Shown here: positions 1 to 8,600 of the stretch, piece after piece | Layout: the number at the start of each line of letters is the position of its first letter | Position numbering within the stretch: the first letter of the stretch is position 1 | Assembly: GCF_030915405.1 (NCBI RefSeq) | Contig: NZ_CP133262.1 | Coordinates: 4,108,501 to 4,172,500 of the forward strand | From: Neobacillus nitrireducens | Lineage (GTDB): Bacteria; Bacillota; Bacilli; Bacillales; Cytobacillaceae | Length of the DNA stretch: 64,000 nt | Direction: 5' to 3' | Translations under genes and position numbers: made by a program | Notes under the pieces: generated by a model | What the model saw: only the letters and a program-made list of their open reading frames with translations | What the model was told of the DNA's origin: nothing | Database searches by the model: none

Positions 1-77
1 TTTCCAGTGAAAAATAGACTCTCATCAATAAGCGCTTGGTCTGGATCCTGTATATATGAACTTATTTTCCAAGACAT
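1..77 (-). CDS. Glycoside phosphorylase, GH65-like, N-terminal fragment
   Basis: The minus strand opens a reading frame at the ATG at 77-75, after a TGAGGTG ribosome site, that runs off the window edge. The 25 visible residues begin MSWKISSYIQDPDQ and reach ESLFFTG. The ESLF..GN pattern is typical of the N-terminus of family GH65 disaccharide phosphorylases (maltose, trehalose or kojibiose phosphorylase), which cleave an alpha-glucoside with phosphate in the cytoplasm. It lies 19 bp downstream of the sugar permease gene, so it is probably the catabolic enzyme of this import operon. The family call rests on a very short segment, so the substrate cannot be named. Confidence 0.55.
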   Translation of the reverse strand, partial: MSWKISSYIQDPDQALIDESLFFTG

Positions 78-96
78 GTTGTACACCTCAATCATT

Positions 97-930
97 TTAT
101 TCTTTTACCCCGCCACTCGTTAATCCCGAGACAATCTGCCTTTGGAAGAAGAGGACGATAATCAGTGTCGGAATGGTTACAATTGCGGTTGCGGCCGCCA
201 CTTGTCCCCAAAGGATCTCAAACTGTGTTCGCAAGAAGGATATCGCGACAGGGACGGTATGATATTCAGCGTTCGGGTTAAGAGTAATCGTTAATAAGAA
301 TTCATTCCAGGCAGAAATAAAGGTAATAATGGCAGTTGTAAATACACCAGGTGCAGCCAATGGGAAAATAATCTTATATAAGGTTTGAAAGGTGGTGGCA
401 CCATCCATTTTTGCTGATTCCTCGAGAGCAGAAGGGATTTGGTTAAAATGGGTGACGAGAATCCAAACAGCCATCGGTAACGTTATTGTTGAATATGGTA
501 ATACCACAGCAAAAGAGTTTAATAGTTTTAAATTCAAAAATAAATTATAAATGGGACCTGTGATGATCATTTGCGGAAACATAGAAACTGCGAGTATCAA
601 ACCTAAGAGAATATTCTTTCCCTTAAAATGAAAACGAGAGATAGCATAGGCCGAAAAGGTAGCGACAATTATGATATAGATGGTGGTTGTGGTCGCAACA
701 ATAAAACTATTTTTTATCGAGTTTAAAATCCCTTTTTCAAACAAAATGGTCATATAGTTTTGGAAGGTTGGATCCTTGGGAATCACGCGAAACGCCCCTG
801 TTCCAAAAATTTCACCTGATGTTTTAAAGGAGGTAATAAATACCCAGAAAAACGGGAAAACCATTGCGAACAAATAGAATACAACGACCACTCCAAAGGT
901 TATCCATAGTTTTCTTTTAGATGTCTGCAT
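97..930 (-). CDS. Carbohydrate ABC transporter permease, MalG type
   Basis: Inner permease of a binding-protein-dependent sugar importer (CUT1 family), 277 residues with about six membrane segments. The cytoplasmic EAA loop that docks the ATPase is visible near residues 170-195 (EESAKMDGATTFQTLYKIIF). The length is normal for MalG/LacG-type subunits. A good ribosome site (AAAGGGGG) precedes the ATG. It is the third gene of the operon after the binding lipoprotein and the MalF-type permease, and a GH65-like gene follows. No ATPase gene is present here, so the importer probably borrows a shared MsmX-type ATPase, as known for B. subtilis sugar importers. The sugar is not determined. Confidence 0.93.
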   Translation of the reverse strand: MQTSKRKLWITFGVVVVFYLFAMVFPFFWVFITSFKTSGEIFGTGAFRVIPKDPTFQNYMTILFEKGILNSIKNSFIVATTTTIYIIIVATFSAYAISRFHFKGKNILLGLILAVSMFPQMIITGPIYNLFLNLKLLNSFAVVLPYSTITLPMAVWILVTHFNQIPSALEESAKMDGATTFQTLYKIIFPLAAPGVFTTAIITFISAWNEFLLTITLNPNAEYHTVPVAISFLRTQFEILWGQVAAATAIVTIPTLIIVLFFQRQIVSGLTSGGVKE

Positions 931-943
931 ATTCTATCCCCCT

Positions 944-2158
944 TTAATTTTTCTCCATTAGGTTCGCACCCAGGAATTTCACAAATAAAATTGCGATACA
1001 GGCAACACACACAAACATTATCATGACAATGATCGAACCATAGCCAAAGTTGGTTTGTCCAAACATGACTTTATATGCATATATCGACATCGTTTCCGTT
1101 TCCCCGCCGGGACCGCCGCCTGTTAACACAAAAATGAGGTCGAAGACACGGAAGGCATCTAATGTTCGAAACAATAAGGCGACTAGAATGGATGGCTTTA
1201 AAAGCGGCAGGGTGACCTTGAAAAACGATTGGATCTTACTTGCTCCATCGATGGAGGCTGCTTCGTATAAGGAATGCGGAATGTTTTGCAAGCCCGCGAG
1301 TAATAATAAGGCCATATAAGGAGTGGTTTTCCACACATCTGCTAAAATGGTCGAGGCCATCGCACCCGAACCGCTCAGTAATAAATTTTGAGATTTGTCC
1401 ACGAGTCCTACCGCCTCAAAAAAATGAGCGACAATCCCGCTGCTTCCATTAAAAAGGTAACTCCACATTAGGGCAGCAACCGCTGTTGGGATTGCCCAAG
1501 GAATGAGCGAGGCAGTTCGAATCATCCCTTGACCGAAAATGGTTTTATTTAATACAAGTGCTAGACCTAATCCAAGAACAAGTTCAAAAAAGACGGATAA
1601 GACCGTAAAAAAGGACGTATTCCAAAGTGCGATACCAATCCGATTGTCAGATAAAACCTGCTTATATCCTTTCAAGCCGATAAAATTAGACGGGATGATA
1701 CTATTTTGCAAATCAGCAACTAATGCAGGAAGATCCTCTTTATGAATTAATTCATATTTTCCATTCAGTGCAGTAATGAGCATCTTTGCCTCTTTATGCA
1801 GGTTTTCAATTTCTGTCTTTTGCTGTTTGCTAATCTTAATAATACCTTTTTGATTGCTAAAATCTTTATCTACGGCTAAAAGCTCTGTTTTTAACTTAGA
1901 TACCTGCTCCTGATCTTGCTCGTTTGATATATTAGCCAAGTCTTCATCTAAAAACATGGCGATATACATTTGGGTTTCATTGAACAAGGAAACATTGAAG
2001 CGCTCACTGAGATACAATCCTGCTTTTTGCTGGTCATTTAAGCGGTAATCAAAAAAGGTATATGTAAGCGACTGTAATACTGGCCATAAAGAGAAAATAC
2101 CAATGATTAGCACTGTGGGAAGGATAAAAAGCCATTCTTTCACTCCCATTTTCCGCAC
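944..2158 (-). CDS. Carbohydrate ABC transporter permease, MalF type, with extra loop
   Basis: Second permease subunit of the sugar importer. At 404 residues it is about 100 longer than usual for Gram-positive CUT1 permeases (about 290-310). The extra part is a hydrophilic, Lys/Glu-rich stretch at about residues 50-160, directly after the first membrane segment and so predicted outside the membrane. The rest is standard, with an EAA loop ending DGASKIQSFFKVTLPLLKP. The start is GTG at 2158 after a GAGAGGGGG ribosome site. It lies 13 bp before the MalG-type gene and about 100 bp after the binding-protein gene. An enlarged outer loop between the first segments recalls the P2 loop of E. coli MalF, but homology of the loop is not shown. 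Confidence 0.92.
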   Translation of the reverse strand: MRKMGVKEWLFILPTVLIIGIFSLWPVLQSLTYTFFDYRLNDQQKAGLYLSERFNVSLFNETQMYIAMFLDEDLANISNEQDQEQVSKLKTELLAVDKDFSNQKGIIKISKQQKTEIENLHKEAKMLITALNGKYELIHKEDLPALVADLQNSIIPSNFIGLKGYKQVLSDNRIGIALWNTSFFTVLSVFFELVLGLGLALVLNKTIFGQGMIRTASLIPWAIPTAVAALMWSYLFNGSSGIVAHFFEAVGLVDKSQNLLLSGSGAMASTILADVWKTTPYMALLLLAGLQNIPHSLYEAASIDGASKIQSFFKVTLPLLKPSILVALLFRTLDAFRVFDLIFVLTGGGPGGETETMSIYAYKVMFGQTNFGYGSIIVMIMFVCVACIAILFVKFLGANLMEKN

Positions 2159-2264
2159 TTATTTTCCCCCTCTCCGTTGTAAACTAGCTTATTCTATGAA
2201 AGAAAAAGACTCTAATGGTTAAATTAGAGCCCTATTTGGATTATTCTTATGGATTGTTCTTGAT

Positions 2265-3530
2265 CTATTCTCCCTTAGCCGTTGCTTCGATTGCTTTTAC
2301 TGCCTCATCCAGCCCAGCGCCCGAGCTTAGATATTTATGGGCTTGCACTTGAATCGTGTCTGAGGTTTTGGAGTACTCAGGTGACACAGGTCTTGCAATC
2401 GTTGTAGTTAATGCTTTTTGGAAGCCCGGATAGCTAAGCATGACGTTTTTAGCCTTAACCTCATCATTGGTTAGCAGGGAATTGAATCCAGGTAAATATC
2501 CCCCTTCGGTTGACATGATTTTTTGACCTTCTTCGCCTGCTGCGAAGTTAATAAATTCCCAAGCCCCATCCAGTTGTTTTGAACTTTTATTAACGCCAAG
2601 TAACCATCCGCCGACTGAGCCGCCGTTAGGAAGTGGAGCAATTCCAACCTGATCCACTGTTACGGTCACGCCATCTTCTTTACCGTTAATGCGACCGAAA
2701 GCATATGGCCAGTTACGGGAGAATACAGCATTTCCTTGTTCAAAGTTCGTATGGGTTTCCCCTTCCATGAAGTTTAATAGATCCTTAGGCTCAAATGGGG
2801 CCTGTGTAAACTTGTACATGGTTTCCAGACCAGCTTTTACATTTGTATAGGATTTAGAGAATTCAGTTACGTTAACAGTCAAACCCTCGTATTGTTTCGA
2901 TTGATAAACAAATCCGTATTTTGTTTTATTTTTTCCAGTATAGGTTTTTGCCATATTGTATAAATCATCATACGTGTAGCTGCCGCTTTCAAGCTTTGCA
3001 GCGTCCTCTGCACTTACAATGTCTTTACGGAAATAAAGCAAGCCAAGATCCGGAAAGAAAGGAAGGGTATATTGTTTGCCTTTGTAATTTCCTGATGTCA
3101 TCGAACCTGAATTGAAATCCGCTTTATTTAAGCCGACTTTGTTCATGTTCACGTCAAGTGGCTCTAAATAGCCTGCTCCGGCAAATTCACCGGCCCAAAC
3201 AACGTCCATCGAGAGAACATCATAATCTGAAGAACCGCTAGATAGAGAGTTTAAAAGCTGATCATGCATTTGAGCGGAGTCGTTGGTCATTTGGGTCCAC
3301 TCTACTTTGTACTTATCCTGCTTCTGGTTGAAGGCGTCAATCAATTTTTGTGTGGCGGGAGTATTGTCGTTTTGGGCTGCAAATTTAAGAACAATTTGTT
3401 TTTCAGTCCCTTTGTCCTTGTCTGCCGGCTTCGCTTTCTCGGTACTAGCGTTACTGCTGCATCCAGTTAAAGCGATACTTGCTGCAAAAGAAAACGCTAA
3501 CAATTTAGTAAACCACTTTTTTCTCTGCAT
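2265..3530 (-). CDS. Sugar-binding lipoprotein of ABC importer
   Basis: Extracellular solute-binding protein (family 1), 421 residues. The N-terminus has a positively charged start, a hydrophobic stretch and the lipobox LTGC with the lipidated Cys near residue 23, followed by a Ser/Lys-rich linker. The remainder has the periplasmic-binding fold pattern of oligosaccharide receptors (IVLKFAAQNDNTPATQKLIDAFNQ near residue 46 onward; GGWLLGVNKSSKQ near residue 310). It is first in the operon, with the ribosome site TTAAAGGGGG before the ATG, and transcribed divergently from an AraC-type gene. It delivers an oligosaccharide to the two permeases downstream; the exact sugar is unknown. Confidence 0.93.
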   Translation of the reverse strand: MQRKKWFTKLLAFSFAASIALTGCSSNASTEKAKPADKDKGTEKQIVLKFAAQNDNTPATQKLIDAFNQKQDKYKVEWTQMTNDSAQMHDQLLNSLSSGSSDYDVLSMDVVWAGEFAGAGYLEPLDVNMNKVGLNKADFNSGSMTSGNYKGKQYTLPFFPDLGLLYFRKDIVSAEDAAKLESGSYTYDDLYNMAKTYTGKNKTKYGFVYQSKQYEGLTVNVTEFSKSYTNVKAGLETMYKFTQAPFEPKDLLNFMEGETHTNFEQGNAVFSRNWPYAFGRINGKEDGVTVTVDQVGIAPLPNGGSVGGWLLGVNKSSKQLDGAWEFINFAAGEEGQKIMSTEGGYLPGFNSLLTNDEVKAKNVMLSYPGFQKALTTTIARPVSPEYSKTSDTIQVQAHKYLSSGAGLDEAVKAIEATAKGE

Positions 3531-3635
3531 TTGTTTATAGCCCCCTTTAAGGTTGATACTTGAATTTTATAGGCTAGGAATTTACAATGATATTAAAAAA
3601 ATGATATTTTTAACATTTTTTTAAGGTGAATGTGG

Positions 3636-4412
3636 ATGAATATGAAAAAAAATGCTTTCATGCCTTTTTTTGAATCCCGAGCTGAAAATATCCAAAATTT
3701 TTACTATCACCCTTCCTATGCCTTAGAACAACAATTGATGGATTGTATTATTCGATGTAATAAAAAAGAAGCGAAGGATGTCCTAGACCAAATTAATATT
3801 TTGGAAAGAGCGAGGTTAGCGGTTGAACCGCTTAGGTCGATAAAAAATTCACTCATTTGCTCCTGCACGCTATTTACAAGAGCTATCATTCGAGGCGGAG
3901 CTTTACCAGAGGATGCTTTTAGCCTGAGTGATGTAATGATTCGACAGATTGAGAAAACAGACGCAATGGTAGAGTTGAAACTGTTTGAATATGAAATGGT
4001 TTCTTGTTTTATTGATACACTAAAATCTTCTGACCGCTTAGAGTACAATCAAGTTGTAAATCGAGCGATAACCTACATTCACCAAGAAATCTATCATGAG
4101 ATCACCTTAGAAAAGATTGCTGAATATGCAGGGGTCCATCCCGGATACCTCTCAAAGATCTTTAAAGTATCGGTCGGTATGATCATCCCAGAATACATAA
4201 ATAGAAAAAAAGTAGAGGATTCTAAGTATTTTCTTCTCCACTCAAACTCAAGACTAAGCGAAATTGCTAACATGTTTAGCTATTGTAATCAAAGCTACTA
4301 TACATCACTTTTTAAAAAGTATACCGGGTTGACCCCAGGGCAATATAAAACTGCCTATTTAACAAAGGATAAGGATGAACGTAAAGAAAATTTGTACTCT
4401 GAGGGGATGTAG
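3636..4412 (+). CDS. AraC family transcriptional regulator
   Basis: DNA-binding regulator with a C-terminal AraC-type double helix-turn-helix at about residues 150-250; the second helix-turn-helix reads SEIANMFSYCNQSYYTSLFKKYTGLTP, a good match to the family. The N-terminal part (about residues 1-145) is alpha-helical and not assigned to a known sensor domain. The start is placed at the ATG at 3636, seven bases after the AAGGTG ribosome site; an in-frame ATG at 3630 would overlap that site. It is divergent from the sugar importer operon with only about 100 bp between, so it probably controls that operon in response to its sugar (inference). Confidence 0.9.
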   Translation: MNMKKNAFMPFFESRAENIQNFYYHPSYALEQQLMDCIIRCNKKEAKDVLDQINILERARLAVEPLRSIKNSLICSCTLFTRAIIRGGALPEDAFSLSDVMIRQIEKTDAMVELKLFEYEMVSCFIDTLKSSDRLEYNQVVNRAITYIHQEIYHEITLEKIAEYAGVHPGYLSKIFKVSVGMIIPEYINRKKVEDSKYFLLHSNSRLSEIANMFSYCNQSYYTSLFKKYTGLTPGQYKTAYLTKDKDERKENLYSEGM

Positions 4413-4415
4413 CTA

Positions 4416-4793
4416 GTGGGATTTTTAGATGGTTTAATGGGTAATGCATCTGAGGTAAGTGCAGCTGAAGTAGAAAGGGAGTTTGGGAAAGTCCTTTCCC
4501 CGAATGAAAGAATTGATAAAGCGTATAAGTTAATTCGTGATATGTTTATTTTTACGAATAAACGTTTAATATTAGTGGATAAACAGGGATTAACGGGAAA
4601 AAAGGTTGAATATCATTCCATTCCCTATCGAAATATTACTCACTTCAGCATTGAAACAGCTGGTAACTTTGATTTAGATGCAGAACTGAAAATATGGATT
4701 TCCGGAAATGCCCTGCCATTACAAAAACAATTTAATAAGAACCTCAACATTTACGAACTTCAAAGTGTGTTAGCAGAGTATGTCCTCAAATAA
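4416..4793 (+). CDS. Bacterial PH domain protein, YvbH-like
   Basis: Small cytoplasmic protein of 125 residues with the pattern of the bacterial pleckstrin-homology family. The core includes IRDMFIFTNKRLILVDKQGL and KVEYHSIPYRNITHFSIET, a seven-strand sheet followed by a C-terminal helix (NIYELQSVLAEYVLK). The start is GTG at 4416, after GAGGGGA, three bases behind the stop of the AraC-type gene, so the two are probably cotranscribed. The family has been linked to cell-envelope stress in other bacilli, but nothing here shows its role. Confidence 0.8.
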   Translation: MGFLDGLMGNASEVSAAEVEREFGKVLSPNERIDKAYKLIRDMFIFTNKRLILVDKQGLTGKKVEYHSIPYRNITHFSIETAGNFDLDAELKIWISGNALPLQKQFNKNLNIYELQSVLAEYVLK

Positions 4794-4852
4794 AAAATAG
4801 TTAATGATTTACAGCAAAAAAAAGGGACATTCCAAGAATGGATGTCCACTTC

Positions 4853-4912
4853 AAAAAGGGGGAATACTAGAAAGCCTTATATAATTAAGGTTTTCCAGTA
4901 TTCCCCTTTTTT
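4853..4912. terminator. Long bidirectional terminator hairpin
   Basis: Inverted repeat with arms AAAAAGGGGGAATACT and AGTATTCCCCTTTTTT around further paired CCTT/AAGG inside. It has A-tract and T-tract flanks, so it can end the PH-domain gene from the left and the XRE regulator from the right. A second, smaller hairpin (GGACAT/ATGTCC) lies just before it at about 4823-4848. Confidence 0.8.
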
Positions 4913-4946
4913 ATGCAGTTATAAAAAAAATTTGCAAGCCCGTCAG

Positions 4947-5144
4947 TTACTGCTGTAATAATTCTACAGCAGGCAGTTCTAAAACAGTAGATATCTTAAG
5001 CAGTGTCTGGTTACTTGGAATTTGCTCTCCGGATTCGTACTTCTCAATGGTTTGTGTTCCCACTCTGACTTTTTGTGCCAGTTCCTCCTGAGACATGTTG
5101 AGCATTTCACGTGCATTTTTAATGGTTTGGCCGATTGTATTCAA
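4947..5144 (-). CDS. Small XRE-type helix-turn-helix regulator
   Basis: Single-domain DNA-binding protein of about 65 residues: a lambda Cro/XRE helix-turn-helix covering almost the whole length (GQTIKNAREMLNMSQEELAQ, then VGTQTIEKYESGEQIPS). The frame is open to 5180, but the strong AAAGGAGAGG ribosome site sits over codons 7-9 of that longer frame. The likely start is therefore TTG at 5144, with GTG at 5153 too close to the site. It stands alone between terminators. Target unknown. Confidence 0.8.
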   Translation of the reverse strand: MNTIGQTIKNAREMLNMSQEELAQKVRVGTQTIEKYESGEQIPSNQTLLKISTVLELPAVELLQQ

Positions 5145-5294
5145 CTGGTTCACCTCTCCTTTAAAAATAGATTTCCTCACTATTAGTGTATCATGTTTGG
5201 TAAACTTTTCGCTTGTACAACTTGAACATTATGTTAAGATTTTCAGACATAGCTGATTCGAATAGGCGGGATTGAAATTTATTTATAATATTTT

Positions 5295-5323
5295 TTGTTT
5301 AAAGTCATACTTTATGATATAAT
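5295..5323 (+). promoter_or_regulatory. Sigma-A promoter of the yugI-like gene
   Basis: TTGTTT at 5295-5300 and a perfect TATAAT at 5318-5323 are separated by 17 bp, in the AT-rich stretch before the yugI-like gene. Predicted start near 5330, giving a leader of about 45 bases. Confidence 0.75.
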
Positions 5324-5375
5324 ATTATAATGCGTATAGAGTGGATAAAATAATTATTTAATTAGGAGTGTTTTC

Positions 5376-5780
5376 ATGTCAGAAAAGATCGAAGCTGGAA
5401 GTATTTTAACAGGTAAAGTTACAGGAATTCAACCATATGGTGCGTTTGTCGCGCTTGACGATAATACCCAGGGCCTTGTCCATATCTCTGAAATTACACA
5501 TGGTTATGTCAAAGATATTAATGACCACCTTAAAGTAGGCGATGAAATTAAGGTTAAAGTATTATCTGTAGATGAAGGTGCAGGCAAGATTGGTCTGTCG
5601 ATTCGTGCTACGGAAGAAGCACCTGTTCAACAGGCAGCTCCAAAAGCAAAGAAGCCTCGTAAACGCCAAGCAGCTGCAATTATCCCGGAAGTGGAAGGCC
5701 AACAAGGCTTCAATACTTTAAAAGATAAGCTTCAAGAATGGATTGACCAGTCACAACGTGAAGATTTAATCAAAAAATAA
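5376..5780 (+). CDS. yugI: S1 domain general stress protein 13 (YugI)
   Basis: RNA-binding protein of 134 residues. An S1 domain fills residues 5-75 (GSILTGKVTGIQPYGAFVAL, GLVHISEITHGYV, KVGDEIKVKVLSVDE), followed by a Lys/Pro/Arg-rich linker and a C-terminal helix QGFNTLKDKLQEWI. This domain order and length match B. subtilis YugI, a general stress protein related to polynucleotide phosphorylase S1 domains and found with ribosomes. It is monocistronic, with its own promoter and terminator. Confidence 0.93.
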   Translation: MSEKIEAGSILTGKVTGIQPYGAFVALDDNTQGLVHISEITHGYVKDINDHLKVGDEIKVKVLSVDEGAGKIGLSIRATEEAPVQQAAPKAKKPRKRQAAAIIPEVEGQQGFNTLKDKLQEWIDQSQREDLIKK

Positions 5781-5785
5781 TTCCC

Positions 5786-5836
5786 AAAAAAGTCTAGACT
5801 GATTGCTATGATTAGCGGTCAGTCTAGACTTTTTTT
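5786..5836 (+). terminator. Rho-independent terminator after yugI
   Basis: Perfect arms AAAAAAGTCTAGACTGA and TCAGTCTAGACTTTTTT with a small loop, followed by the T run. It is placed six bases after the yugI stop. Confidence 0.9.
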
Positions 5837-5894
5837 GTGCCGCAAATTATACAAAAATATAGACTATTTCATTAATAAAAGTTTTGCTGAAGTA

Positions 5895-5923
5895 TTCATT
5901 CTTTTTTCATGCTCGGCTACAAT
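5895..5923 (+). promoter_or_regulatory. Possible sigma-A promoter of rocD
   Basis: TTCATT at 5895-5900 and TACAAT at 5918-5923 with 17-bp spacing lie about 48 bases before the rocD start. No sigma-54 type -24/-12 pair, as used by B. subtilis rocDEF, was recognised here. The call is weak because the -35 box is poor. Confidence 0.4.
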
Positions 5924-5970
5924 ATAACTATGCGTACATAATTTAGTATCGAAACGGAGGGAATGTCTTT

Positions 5971-7173
5971 ATGAGTACAAACGTTAATACAAACGAATTG
6001 ATCGCAAAAACAGAGAAATACGGTGCGAATAACTACCATCCACTGCCGATTGTCATCACCCGTGCAGAGGGTGTTTGGGTAGAAGATCCCGAAGGAAATA
6101 AATATATGGACATGCTTAGTGCCTATTCTGCGGTAAATCAAGGACATCGTCATCCAAAAATTATTCAAGCCCTTAAGGATCAAGCAGATAAGGTTACGTT
6201 AACTTCTCGGGCTTTTCACAATGACCAGCTTGGACCGTGGTATGAAAAGGTTTGTCAATTAACAAAGAAAGAAATGGTTCTGCCTATGAATACAGGGGCG
6301 GAAGCCGTAGAGACGGCTGTAAAGACGGCCCGCCGCTGGAGTTATGATGTAAAAGGTGTAGCTGAAAACCAAGCAGAAATTATTGCTTGTGTCGGAAATT
6401 TCCATGGCAGGACGATGACAGCTGTCAGTTTATCGTCAGATGATGAATATAAACGCGGATTTGGACCAATGCTCCCAGGGATCAAACTTATCCCTTATGG
6501 TGATTTAGAGGCGTTAAAAGGGGCAATTACACCTAATACAGCCGCTTTTTTAATTGAACCAATTCAAGGGGAGGCTGGGATTGTCATTCCGCCTAAAGGC
6601 TTTATGAAGGCGGCCCTTGATTTATGTAAGGAAAACCATATTCTGTTTATTGCCGATGAAATCCAAGCAGGTTTGGCCCGGACAGGGAAAATGTTTGCTT
6701 GCGAGTGGGAAGGAATTACCCCTGACATGTATATCCTTGGTAAAGCACTAGGCGGCGGAGTATTCCCAATTTCCTGTGTGGTTGCAAATAAAGAGATATT
6801 AGGCGTATTCAATCCAGGATCGCACGGCTCTACCTTCGGGGGAAATCCAATGGCATGTGCGGTTTCAATCGCTGCGCTGGATGTGCTAATTGATGAAAAA
6901 CTTGCGGAAAAGTCCCTTGAACTTGGTGAGTATTTCCTCAATAAATTAAAAGAAATTAATAATCCCTTAATAAAAGATGTTCGCGGCCGCGGCTTATTTA
7001 TTGGTGTTGAACTAACTGCACCTGCACGCAAATATTGTGAACAATTAAAAGACCAAGGTCTACTCTGTAAAGAAACACATGACACAGTGATTCGGTTTGC
7101 ACCGCCGCTGATTATCAGTAAAGAGGAATTGGATTGGGCAATTGAGAGGATAAACAACGTACTAGGAGCATAG
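5971..7173 (+). CDS. rocD: Ornithine aminotransferase
   Basis: Class III pyridoxal-phosphate aminotransferase of 400 residues that converts L-ornithine and 2-oxoglutarate to glutamate semialdehyde and glutamate in arginine catabolism. Visible marks are the N-terminal [15 protein letters not shown] segment, the cofactor-binding [13 protein letters not shown] (about 108-120), the aspartate region [14 protein letters not shown] (about 226-239) and the Schiff-base Lys in [10 protein letters not shown] (about 257). Length and motifs match B. subtilis RocD. A glutamate dehydrogenase gene follows after 24 bp, so the pair can take ornithine-derived glutamate on to 2-oxoglutarate. Confidence 0.96.
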   Translation: MSTNVNTNELIAKTEKYGANNYHPLPIVITRAEGVWVEDPEGNKYMDMLSAYSAVNQGHRHPKIIQALKDQADKVTLTSRAFHNDQLGPWYEKVCQLTKKEMVLPMNTGAEAVETAVKTARRWSYDVKGVAENQAEIIACVGNFHGRTMTAVSLSSDDEYKRGFGPMLPGIKLIPYGDLEALKGAITPNTAAFLIEPIQGEAGIVIPPKGFMKAALDLCKENHILFIADEIQAGLARTGKMFACEWEGITPDMYILGKALGGGVFPISCVVANKEILGVFNPGSHGSTFGGNPMACAVSIAALDVLIDEKLAEKSLELGEYFLNKLKEINNPLIKDVRGRGLFIGVELTAPARKYCEQLKDQGLLCKETHDTVIRFAPPLIISKEELDWAIERINNVLGA

Positions 7174-7197
7174 TTAATAAAAACTAGGGGTGCAAAA

Positions 7198-8481
7198 ATG
7201 GTGATTTATGATGTAACAAATAGTGGAGATGAACAGGATATAGAGAAATTGAACCTTGTTACATCAACGCAGATTGTTATTCATGATGCATTAAAAAAAA
7301 TGGGCTATAACCAAGAAATGTTCGAATTATTAAAAGAACCGTTACGAATGTCCAATGTCAGAATTCCAGTGCGGATGGATGATGGCTCGACTAAAATTTT
7401 TAGCGGCTTTAGGGCCCAGCATAATGATGCGGTTGGTCCAACCATGGGTGGTGTCCGCTTTCATCCTCAGGTAACAGCTAATGAGGTAAAGGCACTAGCA
7501 ATGTGGATGAGCTTAAAATGCGGAATCGTTGACTTGCCCTTTGGAGGGGGAAAGGGAGCAATTCTTTGTAACCCCCGGACAATGTCATTCGGGGAACTTG
7601 AACGATTAAGCCGAGGCTACGTTCGTGCAATTAGTCAAATAGTTGGACCAACAAAGGATATCCCGGGACCCGATATGTATACCAATTCTCAGATTATGGC
7701 ATGGATGATGGATGAATACAGCCGTCTCCGCCAGTATGACTCTTCCGGTTTTATTACAGGCAAGCCACTTGTGCTTGGAGGTTCTGAAGGCAGGGAAAAG
7801 GCAGGAGCAAGGGGTGTAACCATTTGTATTGAAGAAGCAGCCAAAAGATGTGGATTTAATATAAAGGGAGCTCGTGTGATTGTCCAAGGATTTGGAAATG
7901 CAGGCAGTTATATCGCCAAATTTATGCATGACGCAGGAGCGATTGTGGTTGGAATTTCCGATGTTTATGGTGCTCTCTACGATCCTGATGGGTTAAATAT
8001 TAATTATCTGCTGGAACGAAGGGACAGTTTTGGTACGGTAACCTCGCTTTTTGAAGGGATCATCACCAACAAAGAGTTGCTTGAGCAGGATTGTGATATC
8101 CTCGTGCCTGCAGCGATTTCAAATCAAATTACTGCTGAAAATGCCCATAACATCAAAGCAAGAATTATTGTCGAGGCAGCAAATGGGCCAACGACGCTTG
8201 AGGCGACAAACATTCTCACCGACCGTGGGATCCTGCTCGTTCCAGATGTTTTAGCAGGGGCAGGAAGTGTAACAGCCTCCTATTTTGAATGGGTTCAAAA
8301 TAAGCAGGGGTATTATTGGAGTGAGGATGAGGTTGAGGTCAAGTTGCGTTCTAAGCTGGTCAAAGCGTTCCATGAAATCTATAATCTTGCACAAACTAGT
8401 AACGTCAATATGCGATTAGCTGCATATATGGTCGGTGTAAGAAAAATGGCGGAGGCATCCTTATTCAGAGGATGGGTCTGA
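7198..8481 (+). CDS. rocG: NAD-dependent glutamate dehydrogenase, RocG/GudB type
   Basis: Oxidises glutamate to 2-oxoglutarate and ammonia, the last step of arginine/ornithine/proline use. The protein has 427 residues. The substrate-binding domain shows MGGVRFHP and MSLKCGIVDLPFGGGKGA, with Lys107 and the catalytic Lys119. The nucleotide domain shows VQGFGNAGSYIAK near residue 230. The sequence fits the catabolic RocG/GudB group; I chose rocG from its place next to rocD, but gudB is possible. The ribosome site AGGGGTG precedes the ATG, and a strong terminator follows. Confidence 0.93.
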   Translation: MVIYDVTNSGDEQDIEKLNLVTSTQIVIHDALKKMGYNQEMFELLKEPLRMSNVRIPVRMDDGSTKIFSGFRAQHNDAVGPTMGGVRFHPQVTANEVKALAMWMSLKCGIVDLPFGGGKGAILCNPRTMSFGELERLSRGYVRAISQIVGPTKDIPGPDMYTNSQIMAWMMDEYSRLRQYDSSGFITGKPLVLGGSEGREKAGARGVTICIEEAAKRCGFNIKGARVIVQGFGNAGSYIAKFMHDAGAIVVGISDVYGALYDPDGLNINYLLERRDSFGTVTSLFEGIITNKELLEQDCDILVPAAISNQITAENAHNIKARIIVEAANGPTTLEATNILTDRGILLVPDVLAGAGSVTASYFEWVQNKQGYYWSEDEVEVKLRSKLVKAFHEIYNLAQTSNVNMRLAAYMVGVRKMAEASLFRGWV

Positions 8482-8483
8482 AG

Positions 8484-8522
8484 AAATTCCTTGCATCGAC
8501 TCGATGATGCAAGGAATTTTTT
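8484..8522 (+). terminator. Terminator of the rocD-rocG operon
   Basis: Arms AAATTCCTTGCATC and GATGCAAGGAATTTTTT directly after the glutamate dehydrogenase stop, with a T run. Confidence 0.9.
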
Positions 8523-8600
8523 ATTATAAATTAGCTCGGTTTTTTTGCAAAATGAACCATAATAACTAATAATGTAAAAGGGAAAAGGAGGTGTAATCAA

